Shown: one piece after another, positions 44,727 through 55,576 of the stretch
Position numbering within the stretch: the stretch's first letter is position 1
Layout: each line of letters begins with the position of its first letter
Source of the DNA: Gammaproteobacteria bacterium
Lineage (GTDB): Bacteria > Pseudomonadota > Gammaproteobacteria > Eutrophobiales > Eutrophobiaceae
Direction of reading: 5' to 3'
Length of the DNA stretch: 64,000 nucleotides
Assembly: GCA_030829985.1 (NCBI GenBank)
Contig: JAURNW010000018.1
Span: 1-64,000, forward strand
Made by a program: the position numbers and the translations under genes
The notes under the pieces: generated by a model
Told to the model about the DNA's origin: nothing
Databases searched by the model: none
The model's input: only the letters and a program-made list of their open reading frames with translations

Positions 44727-45541
44727 ATTTTGATTTTTCAGCATTATTAGTGTTCTTAACCCTGATCAGTGGGTTTATCTGGTTAATCTATAATCTTGTT
44801 TTTGCACCTGCTCGTGATAAATCAGCTATTTCCTCTGACGATGCCGAACATGCATCCAAGAGTGAGGAGCAATTGAAATTGCCTCTCATTGTAGAATACG
44901 CAAAATCATTTTTTCCTATTTTCCTTATCGTCTTAATACTCCGTTCATTTATATTCGAGCCTTTCAAGATTCCATCAGGTTCAATGATGCCAACCCTGCT
45001 AATAGGTGATTTCATCCTGGTGAATAAATTCGATTATGGTATACGATTACCAGTGCTCAATTACAAGATCATTGAGAACAAAACGCCTGAAAGAGGCGAC
45101 ATTGTTGTGTTTCGTTATCCTGAAGACCCAAGTATTCCATTTATTAAACGAGTTGTTGGATTACCCGGGGATAAAATTACTTATAAGGATAAAACTCTAT
45201 ATATCAATGATATATCGGTTACACAGTCCATGAATGGACGTTATAATGCCCATGGTTCAGGCCTGATGATGGATGGAGTCTCTTTGAGAATCGAACATTT
45301 GGACGATATAGACCACGAAATACTGGTATCTCCAAACAGGTTATCGCAGGAACTGGAAGTTCATGTGCCAGAGGGCCATTATTTTGTTTTGGGTGATAAT
45401 AGAGATAATAGTAAAGACAGTCGTTTTTGGGGGTTCGTGCCAGATGAGAATCTCGTCGGACGCGCCTTTATGATTTGGATGAATTGGGACACTAAGAATG
45501 GTGGTGTAGATTTTCATCGAATTGGTACAATGATCAAATAA
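44723..45541 (+). CDS. lepB: Signal peptidase I
   Basis: 272 residues. Two N-terminal membrane segments (about 5-22 and 62-80), then the periplasmic catalytic domain. The Ser is in [10 protein letters not shown] and the Lys in [25 protein letters not shown] is the conserved box E. Cleaves signal peptides from exported proteins. Overlaps lepA by 4 bases. Confidence 0.96.
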   Translation: MNFDFSALLVFLTLISGFIWLIYNLVFAPARDKSAISSDDAEHASKSEEQLKLPLIVEYAKSFFPIFLIVLILRSFIFEPFKIPSGSMMPTLLIGDFILVNKFDYGIRLPVLNYKIIENKTPERGDIVVFRYPEDPSIPFIKRVVGLPGDKITYKDKTLYINDISVTQSMNGRYNAHGSGLMMDGVSLRIEHLDDIDHEILVSPNRLSQELEVHVPEGHYFVLGDNRDNSKDSRFWGFVPDENLVGRAFMIWMNWDTKNGGVDFHRIGTMIK

Positions 45542-45564
45542 TCTTTAATTAATTCAGGGGCATT

Positions 45565-45969
45565 ATGAAACATATTTCTCAACGACAGGGTGGAATGACA
45601 GCACTTGGCATATTTATTATATTGGCAATGCTAGCTTGTTTTGTATTATTTGGTTTAACAGCGTTTCCTTTGTATAACGAGTATTTTGCCGTTACTAGTG
45701 GTATGCAATCGGTAGCCAATGCAGATCCAAAGCTGAGAACAACCACAAAAGAGGCTAGAAAAATATTCCTACGAAATGTGGAACTTAATAATGTGGAACG
45801 ATTTACAGATAAGTCAGTAAAAGAATTGGTCAATGTTCAAAAGTCTAAAGATGGCAAAAAGAAATACTTGAACGTGAAATATCAGGCTAGTAATAAACTC
45901 TTTAAAAATATATTTCTTATGATGGATGTAGATGAAACCATTGAGCTGACCGGGAGTGCGCCACAATAA
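45565..45969 (+). CDS. DUF4845 membrane protein
   Basis: 134 residues: short basic N-terminus with QRQGGMTALG, one membrane segment (14-37) and a periplasmic domain of about 95 residues. The N-terminus looks like a prepilin cleavage site, but the family is not part of a pilus. DUF4845 stands between lepB and rnc in Pseudomonas and relatives; function unknown. Its stop codon region overlaps the start of rnc. Confidence 0.85.
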   Translation: MKHISQRQGGMTALGIFIILAMLACFVLFGLTAFPLYNEYFAVTSGMQSVANADPKLRTTTKEARKIFLRNVELNNVERFTDKSVKELVNVQKSKDGKKKYLNVKYQASNKLFKNIFLMMDVDETIELTGSAPQ

Positions 45970-46634
45970 GTAATTTTATTGATTATATATTCAAAGATAA
46001 GAGTCTGTTAGAGCAGGCTCTGACACATCGTAGTATAGGAAATCATAATAATGAAAGACTTGAATTTCTGGGTGATGCAATATTAGGGTTTATTATAACT
46101 GACGCGCTTTATCACAAATTTCCAAAGGCATCTGAGGGTGATTTAACGAGATTAAGGGCATCCTTGGTCAAAGGGGAAAAGCTCGCGGTAATCAGTAGGG
46201 AAATTCAACTTTCAAATGAGATAAGACTGGGCACAGGGGAGTTAAAAAGTGGTGGTTGGCGACGGGATTCGATTTTGGCCAACACGCTTGAAGCCCTGAT
46301 AGGGGCCATCTATCTTGACTCAAATATTGACTTGTGCCGTGAATTTATACTCAACTTGTACAAATCGCACCTTGATAAAATAGAAACTTCAGATATTAAA
46401 AAAGATGCCAAAACGCAATTACAAGAATATCTCCAGTCCCGCAAAGAAAACGTCCCTGTGTATGAAGTGATTTCGGAAGTAGGCTCATCACATGAACCTG
46501 AATTTACTGTCTCATGTAAAGTCGATTTATTTGATGAAGTTATTTTAGCGAAAGGAAAGAGCAAACGGAAAGCAGAACAGGCAGTAGCAAAAAAAGTCAT
46601 AGCGATGCTGTCATCAAACGAGTTGAAAAATTAA
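45966..46634 (+). CDS. rnc: Ribonuclease III, apparently starting at ATA
   Basis: 222 residues if it starts at 45966. Family sequence begins only a few residues later (FIDYIFKDKSLLEQALTHRS), followed by the catalytic signature ERLEFLGDAILG, EALIGAIYLDS and a C-terminal double-stranded RNA binding domain. The frame has no ATG, GTG or TTG until 46164, which would remove the catalytic signature. An ATA at 45966 has GGGAG nine bases upstream, and lies where a normal ATGA overlap with the gene before would be; A for G at 45968 keeps that stop (TAA) but spoils the ATG. An ATT at 45978 has no binding site. The enzyme processes rRNA and double-stranded RNA. Confidence 0.9.
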   Translation: MSNFIDYIFKDKSLLEQALTHRSIGNHNNERLEFLGDAILGFIITDALYHKFPKASEGDLTRLRASLVKGEKLAVISREIQLSNEIRLGTGELKSGGWRRDSILANTLEALIGAIYLDSNIDLCREFILNLYKSHLDKIETSDIKKDAKTQLQEYLQSRKENVPVYEVISEVGSSHEPEFTVSCKVDLFDEVILAKGKSKRKAEQAVAKKVIAMLSSNELKN

Positions 46635-46636
46635 AT

Positions 46637-47530
46637 ATGGATGAATTCAAAACAGGCTATGTAAGCATTGTTGGCAGACCTAATGTTGGAAAATCAACGC
46701 TATTAAATCATCTTATTGACCAAAAATTGAGTATTGTTTCCAGAAAACCGCAAACGACCCGCTGGAATCTACAAGGCATAAAAACATCTCCCGAATCGCA
46801 AATAATATTTATCGATACTCCGGGATTGCAAAAACAACCCACCTTAGCCTTAAATAGGCATATGAATCGTGAAGTATCACACTCACTCGATCATATCGAT
46901 ATCGTCTTATTTATTGTTGAAGCATTGAAGTGGAACGAATTAGATGAGAATGTTGTTGAAGCGTTAAAAAATATCTCATCAAACAAGTTATTTCTGGTGA
47001 TCAATAAAATAGATAAAGTTTCTGATAAAAGTCAGTTGTTATCTTATATCGAAACAATCTCCGGGATGATTGAGTTTAAGGAAATAATTCCAGTTTCAGC
47101 AATAAAAGAAAATGGTTTAGCTGATTTGGAATCATTAATTGTCAGAGACCTGCCGGTTGCGCCAGCACAATTCCCGGAAGACCAAATCACTGATCGTAAT
47201 GAAAGATTTTTTGCTGCAGAGTTTATAAGAGAGCAATTAATTTCGCGACTTAGTGACGAACTGCCTTATCGTTTATCTATAACAATCGATGAATTTAAAG
47301 AAGATGAAAATATCATACATATTCATGCTTGCATCTGGGTTGAAAAGAAAGGACAAAAATCAATAATCATTGGAAAAGAAGGCAAGGTATTAAAAGCAGT
47401 AGGTCAAGCAGCAAGGCTTGAACTGGAAAGGTTGTATGGAAAAAAAATAAATTTAAAGACCTGGGTTAAAGTTAAAAGCAAATGGGCTGATTCGGAACAA
47501 GCATTAAAACAATTTGGTTATTACGAATAG
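46637..47530 (+). CDS. era: GTPase Era
   Basis: 297 residues. GTPase domain with P-loop GRPNVGKST, DTPGLQ and NKIDKV, then a C-terminal KH domain (IIGKEGKVLKAVGQAARLE) that binds 16S rRNA. Needed for 30S assembly. Two bases after rnc, so translationally linked. Confidence 0.96.
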   Translation: MDEFKTGYVSIVGRPNVGKSTLLNHLIDQKLSIVSRKPQTTRWNLQGIKTSPESQIIFIDTPGLQKQPTLALNRHMNREVSHSLDHIDIVLFIVEALKWNELDENVVEALKNISSNKLFLVINKIDKVSDKSQLLSYIETISGMIEFKEIIPVSAIKENGLADLESLIVRDLPVAPAQFPEDQITDRNERFFAAEFIREQLISRLSDELPYRLSITIDEFKEDENIIHIHACIWVEKKGQKSIIIGKEGKVLKAVGQAARLELERLYGKKINLKTWVKVKSKWADSEQALKQFGYYE

Positions 47531-47552
47531 ATTTTGATTTGTATCATTTTGA

Positions 47553-48269
47553 ATGAAAGTCGATCTTACACCATGTTATATCTTACATAGTAGAGATTAT
47601 CGTGAAAGCAGTCTTATTCTGGAGGTTATGTCCAGAGAGTATGGCCGCGTCAGCCTTGTTGCAAAAGGTGCCAAGAGAAATAAAAAACATCAGGGTATAA
47701 ATTTCAACCTTTACCAAAAATACCTTATGTCTTGGGTCAGCAGGTCTGAGTTAGGCACATTGATTGACGTCGAAATAGCATCGACAATGAACTCAATGAG
47801 TCCTCAGCAGATGATGACCGGCTTTTATATGAATGAGATCGTATTGAGGTTACTACACAAGCATGAGTCGCATCCTGAACTATTTGACTCTTATGATGCA
47901 ACTATTTTTGAGCTGGCTGCTGATAATACTGATCAGGCGTTATTACGATATTTTGAAAAAATATTATTACAGTCGTTAGGTTATGGTGTGATTTTTGACC
48001 AGGATCAGAGCACTGGAAGCCCTGTTGTTGCTGGAGATAACTACTACTATAAACTTGATATTGGTCCTTGTTCTGACGTACAGGCAAACGGTATTGTTGT
48101 TTCAGGTAAAACTCTAATAGAGTTAAATAATGAAACCTTGTTGGACAATAAAAATAAAAATGAAGCAAAAATTTTATTAAGGTCATTATTAAAGCAATAT
48201 CTGGGAGACAAACCTTTAGCCAGTCGGCAATTATATGAGGCTTATATTAAAAACAAACTAACGAGTTGA
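47553..48269 (+). CDS. recO: DNA repair protein RecO
   Basis: 238 residues. N-terminal OB fold (CYILHSRDYRESSLILEVMSREYGRVSLVAKGAKR) and a helical C-terminal domain (NEIVLRLLHKHESHPELFDSY). It loads RecA with RecR on single-stranded DNA. Some members have a zinc-binding Cys cluster; it is not seen here. Between era and pdxJ, the usual place. Confidence 0.92.
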   Translation: MKVDLTPCYILHSRDYRESSLILEVMSREYGRVSLVAKGAKRNKKHQGINFNLYQKYLMSWVSRSELGTLIDVEIASTMNSMSPQQMMTGFYMNEIVLRLLHKHESHPELFDSYDATIFELAADNTDQALLRYFEKILLQSLGYGVIFDQDQSTGSPVVAGDNYYYKLDIGPCSDVQANGIVVSGKTLIELNNETLLDNKNKNEAKILLRSLLKQYLGDKPLASRQLYEAYIKNKLTS

Positions 48270-48327
48270 TGTACCTGCAAATTGATTATCGTTACAATAT
48301 CATTTTTCAATTCTAAAATTTATTCTT

Positions 48328-49059
48328 ATGTTACTTGGTGTAAATATTGATCACATAGCAACGCTTCGTCAGGCTCGTGGGACACGTTATCCTGATCCAG
48401 TCAGTGCTGCTCATCTAGCAGAACAGGCGGGAGCAGATTCAATAACTGTACATCTACGCGAAGATCGTCGACATATTCAGGAAAGAGATGTTCGTATTTT
48501 AAAAGATACTTTGCTAACACCAATGAACCTTGAGATGGCGTTAACTGATGAGATGATGCTGATTGCTGAATCAATAAAGCCACAATTTTGTTGTCTAGTG
48601 CCAGAAAAACGTGAGGAGCTAACAACAGAAGGAGGCCTTGACGTCGTTGCTCAATTACCACGTATAAAAGAAAGTTGTCAGCGCTTAAATGAATCAGGAA
48701 TAAGGGTTTCTTTATTTATTGATGCAGATGAAAAACAAATACAGGCTGCAGCAGAATCTGGCGCACCTTATATAGAAATACATACCGGACATTATGCCGA
48801 TACAGTTGATGATAAGAGCAAGGCAGTGGAATTGGATAGAATAATAAAATCTGTTGAATTTGCGACCAAAATTGGACTGAAGGTGAATGCTGGTCATGGT
48901 TTAAATTATACTAATGTAATAGAAATAGCAGCTATAGCAGATATACTGGAATTAAATATTGGGCATAGTATTATCTCTCGCGCTGTTTTGTCCGGATTAA
49001 CAGAAGCAGTTAGCGAAATGAAAAGGCTGATTAATATAACAGCATTTTCATCAAATTAA
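48328..49059 (+). CDS. pdxJ: Pyridoxine 5'-phosphate synthase
   Basis: 243 residues, TIM barrel. Condenses 1-deoxyxylulose phosphate with the PdxA product in vitamin B6 synthesis. Features are [40 protein letters not shown] and [11 protein letters not shown]. The acpS gene that often follows is not here; prfC follows instead. Confidence 0.95.
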   Translation: MLLGVNIDHIATLRQARGTRYPDPVSAAHLAEQAGADSITVHLREDRRHIQERDVRILKDTLLTPMNLEMALTDEMMLIAESIKPQFCCLVPEKREELTTEGGLDVVAQLPRIKESCQRLNESGIRVSLFIDADEKQIQAAAESGAPYIEIHTGHYADTVDDKSKAVELDRIIKSVEFATKIGLKVNAGHGLNYTNVIEIAAIADILELNIGHSIISRAVLSGLTEAVSEMKRLINITAFSSN

Positions 49060-49086
49060 TTTTACCTCTTTAAGACTACCAAGTAG

Positions 49087-50661
49087 ATGTCAAATCAACG
49101 CGCGCAAACTCAAAAAAGACGTACCTTTGCGATAATTTCTCATCCGGATGCGGGTAAAACAACCGTTACGGAACAGCTTTTATTATTCGGTGGTGCAATT
49201 CAAATGGCCGGAACAGTTAAGTCCAGAAAATCAGATCGTCATGCCACATCAGACTGGATGCAAATGGAAAAGGAGAGAGGTATATCTGTCACCAGTTCTG
49301 TAATGCAATTTGAATATAAAGATAAGGTTGTTAATCTGTTAGATACCCCCGGGCACGCAGATTTCTCTGAAGATACCTACCGTACGCTAACTGCCGTTGA
49401 TTCTGCATTGATGGTAATAGATGTTGCTAAAGGCGTAGAAGAACGAACTGTTAAGTTGATGGATGTTTGTCGTTTAAGAGACACCCCCATTATTACTTTT
49501 ATTAATAAGCTGGATCGAGAAGGCAAAGAGCCAATTGACCTGCTGGACGAGATTGAAGCAGAACTTGGCATAAAGTGTGTGCCTTTTACCTGGCCGATCG
49601 GAATGGGTTCAAGGTTGAAAGGCATTTATAATTTAATTGATGACAGTTTGCGTTTGTATGATAAAAAAGCCGGTGTTAATCATGGAAAATTAATTGCCGG
49701 TTTGCATAGTGAAGACGCAAAACAAATATTGGGCGATCAAATTAATGACATCGATGAAGAGATTGAATTAATTCAAGGTGTTTACGATGTATTTAATAAG
49801 GATGATTTTTTATCAGGTCGAATCACACCTGTGTTTTTTGGGACTGCGTTAAATAATTTCGGTATTGAAGAATTTCTGGATTGTTTGATTGAGCATGCTC
49901 CATACCCACAGGCTCGGGATGCTGAAGAACGTAAAATTGGATCCGAAGAAGAAAAGTTAAGTGGGTTTGTATTTAAAATACAGGCCAATATGGATCCTGC
50001 TCATCGGGATAGAATTGCATTTCTCCGCTTATGTTCGGGTAACTACCAAAGAGGCATGAAAATTCACCATGTAAGGTTAGGGCGAGATGTTCAAATATCA
50101 AACGCATTGACTTTTATGGCCGGAAATCGTGAACAAGCAGAAGAAGCATGGTCCGGAGATGTTATTGGTCTGCATAATCATGGCACGATACAGGTAGGTG
50201 ATACATTTACTCAGGGTGAAAAACTAAATTTCACTGGAATACCTCATTTTGCGCCTGAATTATTCAGACGTGTCCAATTACGCGATCCTTTAAAGTTGAA
50301 AGCACTACAAAAAGGGTTGACCCAATTAGGTGAAGAAGGCGCAACCCAGATATTCAGGCCGCTTAATAGAAATGATTTGATACTTGGTGCAGTCGGTATA
50401 CTTCAGTTTGATGTTGTTGCCTGGCGCCTGAAAGAAGAATATAGCGTCGAGTGTTCATATGACAATATTCCTGTCGTGGCCGCCCGCTGGATTGAATGCC
50501 ACGACAATAAAATGCTCGATGAATTTCGTAAAAAAGCCAGTGATAACATTGCTCTTGATGGGGGCAAACACTTAACTTATCTGGCACCTTCCATGGTTAA
50601 TCTTAATTTAACAATAGAACGCTGGCCTGATATTAAATTTCATGCTACCCGAGAGCATTGA
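49087..50661 (+). CDS. prfC: Peptide chain release factor 3
   Basis: 524 residues. GTPase that removes RF1 and RF2 from the ribosome. P-loop [23 protein letters not shown] and [10 protein letters not shown], with RF3-specific features [13 protein letters not shown] and ARWIECHD. Distinguished from EF-G by length and lack of domain IV. 27 bases after pdxJ; ends 4 bases before the convergent rne. Confidence 0.95.
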   Translation: MSNQRAQTQKRRTFAIISHPDAGKTTVTEQLLLFGGAIQMAGTVKSRKSDRHATSDWMQMEKERGISVTSSVMQFEYKDKVVNLLDTPGHADFSEDTYRTLTAVDSALMVIDVAKGVEERTVKLMDVCRLRDTPIITFINKLDREGKEPIDLLDEIEAELGIKCVPFTWPIGMGSRLKGIYNLIDDSLRLYDKKAGVNHGKLIAGLHSEDAKQILGDQINDIDEEIELIQGVYDVFNKDDFLSGRITPVFFGTALNNFGIEEFLDCLIEHAPYPQARDAEERKIGSEEEKLSGFVFKIQANMDPAHRDRIAFLRLCSGNYQRGMKIHHVRLGRDVQISNALTFMAGNREQAEEAWSGDVIGLHNHGTIQVGDTFTQGEKLNFTGIPHFAPELFRRVQLRDPLKLKALQKGLTQLGEEGATQIFRPLNRNDLILGAVGILQFDVVAWRLKEEYSVECSYDNIPVVAARWIECHDNKMLDEFRKKASDNIALDGGKHLTYLAPSMVNLNLTIERWPDIKFHATREH

Positions 50662-50665
50662 TACA

Positions 50666-53107
50666 TCAATTCTTGTTTACTTCCTCCGGTACGGCCACTT
50701 TAGCTTGCTGATTATCATTTATGGGTGCTTTGGGTGCTTGCGTTTGAATATCATTAGGGGTTGAATCCACATGATTATTGCTGACACTATTTTGATTTTG
50801 CGCAGGCTTTTCGGAAGTTGCAATTTGTGATGCTTCATTGCTCCTATCTGGAGTAGTATTACTGCTAACTTTATCTATCTGTTTATCAACTGAATTATTT
50901 TCAACAGGTTTAGGTGTTTCAGACTGGTTATTATGAGCGTTATGGTTATTTCTCTCGGATGAATTATTCTCATTAGCCGAATCATTACTTACCTGATGAG
51001 TTGCTTTGTTTTCAACAGCATTAATCTCAGCACTTGTATTACCAGGCTTATTATTTTCAGCACCAGTATTCGCAGACTTATTATTCTCACCTAGATTAGT
51101 AACGGTATTGGCTTGATTACTTGTATCGTTATTAACATTTTCCTGTTTACGTCTTCGACCACCACGGCGTCCGCGACGTGATCCTGAATTCGAATTGCGT
51201 TTAGCAGCATCAGCACTATTTTCAGGGGTATTATCCTTGTTATCACGCGGCTTTCTGTTTCGCTGTTGATTGTTCGGATTAGCATTAGGATTAGAATTTG
51301 GATTTCGTCTTTGTTTATCGCGACTAGAGTCATTATTGCGGTCATTCCTTGGACGATTACTCTGACGTCGAGTATTGGTAGGCTTTGTCGTTGACTCGTT
51401 CTTTTCGTCAGGCACACCAAACAAACTACCAAATAATCTTGCGATCAAACCCTTAGACTTATTTTTGATTGCAGTAACCGGTACGGGTGACGCGGGCACA
51501 AATTGTTTAACTGCAGGTTGCTCAAGAACACCTTTTTTCTCAGGGTTTATAACGTTATTAGAAGTATTGATTTTGTCATCGTCTTCAAGCTTATAACTAG
51601 CCATTTGGTGTTCACTTTGTTTGGCTTCACTTAATCTTATTCTTTGAACTGAATATTGGGGGGTAACCATTAGTGAATCCGGAATTACCAGGATTTCAAC
51701 ATCCAGACGGTGTTGAATTTCACTTATGGGTTGTCTTTTTTCGTTCAACAGAAATGTTGCTGCATCTACAGGTACTCTAACAACTACTTTTGCTGTCATG
51801 TCCTTCATCGCTTCTTCTTCGATAATGCGCAGTATTGAAAGTGCTAATGATTCAACATCACGAATAGTTCCTTGACCATCACAACGAGGGCAGGGTATCT
51901 GGCTTGATTCACCTAAAGACGGTCTGAGTCGTTGGCGTGACATTTCAAGCAGACCAAAACGGGATATCCGACCTACCTGAACACGAGCACGGTCCATTTT
52001 CAGACTTTCACGCATAGCATTTTCAACTTCACGCTGATTGCGAGTATTCAACATATCAATAAAATCAATGACAATTAGACCGCCGATATCGCGTAGTCGT
52101 AGTTGTCGTCCGATCTCTTCAGCAGCTTCCAGATTGGTATTAAATGCAGTTTCTTCAATATCACTGCCTTTAGTCGCTCGGGCTGAATTTATATCAATAG
52201 AAATTAATGCTTCGGTGTGATCTATAATGACAGCGCCACCAGATGGTAAGCGGACTTCTCGCGAGAATGCGGTCTCAATCTGGTATTCAATTTGATAACG
52301 AGTGAAAAGGGGGTCGCTATCCTTATAAAGTTTCAATTTTTCCAGATTATGGGGCATGACCTGAGTCATAAAATCATGGCAGCGTTTATGTACCTCAGGG
52401 TCATCAATCCATATCTCATTAATATCTTTTCGTAAATAGTCACGAATGGCGCGAATAATAACTTCGCTTTCCTGATAGATAAGAAAAGAAGCAGGGCGTT
52501 CCTCGGAAGCGGTACTAATTGCTGCCCAAAGCTGAGATAAATAGTCCAGATCCCATTGTAGTTCTTCTGATGATTTACCGACTCCAGCGGTTCTTAATAT
52601 AAGTCCCATCCCTTCAGGAACGACCAGACCACTCATTGCATCGCGAGCCTCTGAGCGATCACTACCTTCGATTTGTCTGGAAACGCCCCCGGCACGAGGA
52701 TTATTTGGCATGAGTACAAGGTATCGTCCAGCCAGGCTAACAAAAGTAGTTAATGCGGCACCTTTGTTGCCGCGCTCTTCTTTTTCTATCTGGACAATAA
52801 ATTCCTGACCTTCGCTAATTGCATCACTGATACTAATTCGACCAGATCGCGGATTATCTGCCTGTTCAGGTTTGAAAAAACTGCGGGCTATTTCTTTAAA
52901 AGGTAAGAAACCATGTCTATCAGCGCCATAGTCAACAAATGCGGCTTCAAGACTTGGTTCTATTCGAACTACTCGTGCTTTATAAATATTGGATTTTTTT
53001 TGCTCTCGACCAACTGATTCTATATCGAGGTCATATAATCGTTGCCCATCTACAAGTGCGACACGCACCTCTTCCGGCTGAGATGCATTTATCAGCATAC
53101 GTTTCAT
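50666..53107 (-). CDS. rne: Ribonuclease E
   Basis: 813 residues. The catalytic half holds the S1 domain (35-125), the 5' sensor, DNase I-like domain with the metal aspartates in [10 protein letters not shown] and VIDFIDM, and the zinc link CPRCDGQG. The C-terminal 290 residues are low-complexity: an Arg-rich patch ([14 protein letters not shown]), then Asn, Ser, Glu and Gln runs. That tail would be the disordered scaffold, but the E. coli enolase and PNPase motifs are not recognisable. Makes mRNA and rRNA cleavages at the membrane. Confidence 0.95.
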   Translation of the reverse strand: MKRMLINASQPEEVRVALVDGQRLYDLDIESVGREQKKSNIYKARVVRIEPSLEAAFVDYGADRHGFLPFKEIARSFFKPEQADNPRSGRISISDAISEGQEFIVQIEKEERGNKGAALTTFVSLAGRYLVLMPNNPRAGGVSRQIEGSDRSEARDAMSGLVVPEGMGLILRTAGVGKSSEELQWDLDYLSQLWAAISTASEERPASFLIYQESEVIIRAIRDYLRKDINEIWIDDPEVHKRCHDFMTQVMPHNLEKLKLYKDSDPLFTRYQIEYQIETAFSREVRLPSGGAVIIDHTEALISIDINSARATKGSDIEETAFNTNLEAAEEIGRQLRLRDIGGLIVIDFIDMLNTRNQREVENAMRESLKMDRARVQVGRISRFGLLEMSRQRLRPSLGESSQIPCPRCDGQGTIRDVESLALSILRIIEEEAMKDMTAKVVVRVPVDAATFLLNEKRQPISEIQHRLDVEILVIPDSLMVTPQYSVQRIRLSEAKQSEHQMASYKLEDDDKINTSNNVINPEKKGVLEQPAVKQFVPASPVPVTAIKNKSKGLIARLFGSLFGVPDEKNESTTKPTNTRRQSNRPRNDRNNDSSRDKQRRNPNSNPNANPNNQQRNRKPRDNKDNTPENSADAAKRNSNSGSRRGRRGGRRRKQENVNNDTSNQANTVTNLGENNKSANTGAENNKPGNTSAEINAVENKATHQVSNDSANENNSSERNNHNAHNNQSETPKPVENNSVDKQIDKVSSNTTPDRSNEASQIATSEKPAQNQNSVSNNHVDSTPNDIQTQAPKAPINDNQQAKVAVPEEVNKN

Positions 53108-53545
53108 TGTTATTATTCCTTAAGCCTCGCTCTACCTTAATTGCATTACCACGTATGATTTTTATCAAATGTGTGGTTTGCGTTGGGAGCGCGGACACTT
53201 ATTTTTGCTCATTTTGTTTGGGTTGAGCATAATTACAACCCTATGTTTGGACTTCATGTATTCGCATTATTTCGAATACTTTTTATTTAATCCCCAAACA
53301 CCACCTGTTACATAATTATGGTTTGTAATATATCCTCAGTATTCAATGTATATTACGTAAAATATTCTTTTGGAATGATATTTTTAGTTTTATCATCCTG
53401 ACCATTTCTATGACCAAACTTTAAAATTGTTTCGCACCAGTTTTGTGCATTATACACTGACTGTGATGAGTCTAAATCTGAATGCCAAGTTTGAGCCGCA
53501 TAATATAGCAATCTTGCTGGTTTACAGCAATAAAATGAGCAAAAA
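53108..53545. promoter_or_regulatory. 438-bp divergent control region between rne and rluC
   Basis: No gene is seen. On the right, TTGTTT (53427-53432) and TATACA (53451-53456), 18 apart, could be the rluC promoter. The left part should be the long rne leader, by which RNase E controls its own mRNA in E. coli; no conserved hairpin is obvious. A single GTCTAAAT copy is at 53470-53477. Confidence 0.5.
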
Positions 53546-54505
53546 ATGAATCAAAACCATTTAAAAAAAATCAATTCAAAACAGGTAGTTATAACATCTG
53601 ACAATGCAGGCCAACGAATTGATAATTTTCTCATCCGTTATTTTGGTCGAATTCCTAAATCTCGCGTCTATCAAATGTTGCGTAAAGGCGAGGTTAGAAT
53701 CAATAGTGGGCGGATTAAACAGACATATAAGTTGGTGGAAGGAGACAATGTACGAATTCCCCCGATCTTTCTTGATGAGCGTGGAGTTACGATTCCGACT
53801 CGTTCGCTGCAACAGAAAATAAGCGATGCCATCATTTATGAAGATGAAGGCCTGATAGTTATTAATAAACCAGCAGGGATAGTCGTCCATAGTGGTAGTG
53901 GACAGGCACATGGGGTCATAGAAGCATTTAGATCGATGGGCGGCGACTATGAAAAGCTGGAATTAGTACATCGACTGGACAAAGATACGTCTGGATGTCT
54001 AATGCTGGCTAAAAATATACCTGTATTAAGAAAATTGCACGAAGCTATAAACAACAATGAAGTTGCAAAATCATATTGCGCTCTTCTAGCCGGGTGCCTG
54101 GCTGATAAAGAGATAACTGTTAATAGCGCTTTAAGTAAGAATTCAGTCAGTTCGGGAGAACGTATCGTTAAGATAGATGAAAACGGTAAGTCGGCAACTA
54201 CCATTATCAGTCGCGACCAGGTCTTTCCATCGGCCACCCTGGTCAATATAAAGTTAATAACTGGTCGAACCCATCAAATTCGTGTGCACAGTGCATCTAT
54301 AGATCACCCGGTAATAGGGGATATGAAATATGGTGATCGGTCAATCAATCAGGAATACAAAAAACGAGGTTTAAAACGAATGTTTTTGCACGCAAAAACC
54401 TTAAAACTAAGATCACCAGTCAATCAACAGCCATTAATCATCGATGCGCCGCTTGAGACGAAATTGGTCAATTTCATAGAAAAACTGAGTGATACAAAAT
54501 CATGA
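53546..54505 (+). CDS. rluC: 23S rRNA pseudouridine synthase RluC
   Basis: 319 residues. An N-terminal S4 RNA-binding domain (18-80, RIPKSRVYQMLRKGEVRIN) precedes the synthase fold with the catalytic Asp in HRLDKDTSG and GRTHQIRVH. Modifies U955, U2504 and U2580 in E. coli numbering. Divergent from rne, as is usual in gammaproteobacteria; the HAD phosphatase that often follows is missing. Confidence 0.93.
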   Translation: MNQNHLKKINSKQVVITSDNAGQRIDNFLIRYFGRIPKSRVYQMLRKGEVRINSGRIKQTYKLVEGDNVRIPPIFLDERGVTIPTRSLQQKISDAIIYEDEGLIVINKPAGIVVHSGSGQAHGVIEAFRSMGGDYEKLELVHRLDKDTSGCLMLAKNIPVLRKLHEAINNNEVAKSYCALLAGCLADKEITVNSALSKNSVSSGERIVKIDENGKSATTIISRDQVFPSATLVNIKLITGRTHQIRVHSASIDHPVIGDMKYGDRSINQEYKKRGLKRMFLHAKTLKLRSPVNQQPLIIDAPLETKLVNFIEKLSDTKS

Positions 54506-54625
54506 ACAGAATCTCCAAAATATTGTCATATTTGGTAATTCTTTAAAGACTGATATTAATAGTTTGACTTAAACCCTATAATCGCATCACACTAACAAAT
54601 AATTAACATTAAGTATAATATATAT

Positions 54626-55573
54626 ATGGCTGATAATAAAGAATATAATGATCAAAATAATTTTGAAAAATCACTCGTTAATGAACTGGCTAGAGAGGTT
54701 CTCAGTGAGCAACGTCGTAATCGACGCTGGGGTATTTTCTTCAAATTGTTATTCGCCTTATATCTGCTCACGTTTCTGATAATTTATTTTGTTAATAATA
54801 CTGATACAGGCACCTTTAGTAGTGATAAACATACCGCGCTAATTGAAATTAACGGCGTCATTGCTGCTGATTCAGAAGCAAGAGCAGACTATGTTGTCAC
54901 TGGCTTAAGAAAAGCTTTTAAGGATGAGAATACAAAAGGGATAATATTACGAATAAATAGTCCCGGTGGCAGTCCGGTTCAAGCGGGGTATATCAATGAT
55001 GAAATTAAACGTCTTAAAAAAGAATATCCTGAGATTCCAGTTTACGCAGTGATTAGCGATATGTGCGCTTCTGGTGGTTACTACATCGCTGCGGCAGCAG
55101 ACAAGATTTACGCTAATAAGGCAAGTATTGTTGGTTCTATAGGCGTTATTATGGCTGGTTTTGGTTTTGTTGATGCTATAGATAAATTGGGCGTTGAGCG
55201 ACGATTATTGCATGCGGGTAAAAACAAAGGTTTCATGGACCCTTTTCAGCCGCTCAAAGCGGATGAAGAAGAGCATGTACAAGATCTATTAAATGAAATT
55301 CATCAACAATTTATTAATGTGGTGAAAGAAGGTAGAGGTGATCGACTAGCAGAGGATGAAAGACTATTTTCAGGCTTGATTTGGTCTGGAGAGGAATCGA
55401 TCAAACTCGGATTAGTTGATGAACTCGCGAGTGCCAGTCAAGTTGCTCGTGATGTAATTGGTGCTGAAGATATCATTGATTATACAAAACATGAAAATTA
55501 TCTAGATCGATTTGCTAAACAAATGGGTTCAGCAATGTTGCATAGTTTGAATGATTCAATGCGGTTACAGTAA
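54626..55573 (+). CDS. sppA: Signal peptide peptidase SppA, short form
   Basis: 315 residues with one N-terminal membrane segment (36-54). S49 protease: Ser in MCASGGYYIAAAAD, SIVGSIGVI and the Lys in AGKNKGFMDPF, as in the single-domain type, half the length of E. coli SppA. Degrades cleaved signal peptides in the membrane. Head to head ends with maf. Confidence 0.9.
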   Translation: MADNKEYNDQNNFEKSLVNELAREVLSEQRRNRRWGIFFKLLFALYLLTFLIIYFVNNTDTGTFSSDKHTALIEINGVIAADSEARADYVVTGLRKAFKDENTKGIILRINSPGGSPVQAGYINDEIKRLKKEYPEIPVYAVISDMCASGGYYIAAAADKIYANKASIVGSIGVIMAGFGFVDAIDKLGVERRLLHAGKNKGFMDPFQPLKADEEEHVQDLLNEIHQQFINVVKEGRGDRLAEDERLFSGLIWSGEESIKLGLVDELASASQVARDVIGAEDIIDYTKHENYLDRFAKQMGSAMLHSLNDSMRLQ

Positions 55574-55576
55574 TGT

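Noticed and set aside
45565-45969. DUF4845 as a type IV prepilin
   Set aside because: The N-terminus resembles a prepilin, but the conserved Glu5 after the cleavage site is missing and the gene order lepB-DUF4845-rnc is that of an unrelated family.
46164-46634. rnc starting at the ATG at 46164
   Set aside because: It would lose the ERLEFLGDAILG catalytic signature, although the frame upstream is open and matches RNase III throughout.
53469-53483. 15 bases (AGTCTAAATCTGAAT) shared with 254-268 before katG
   Set aside because: In an AT-rich window of this size a few 15-base matches are expected by chance; a shared regulator is not shown.
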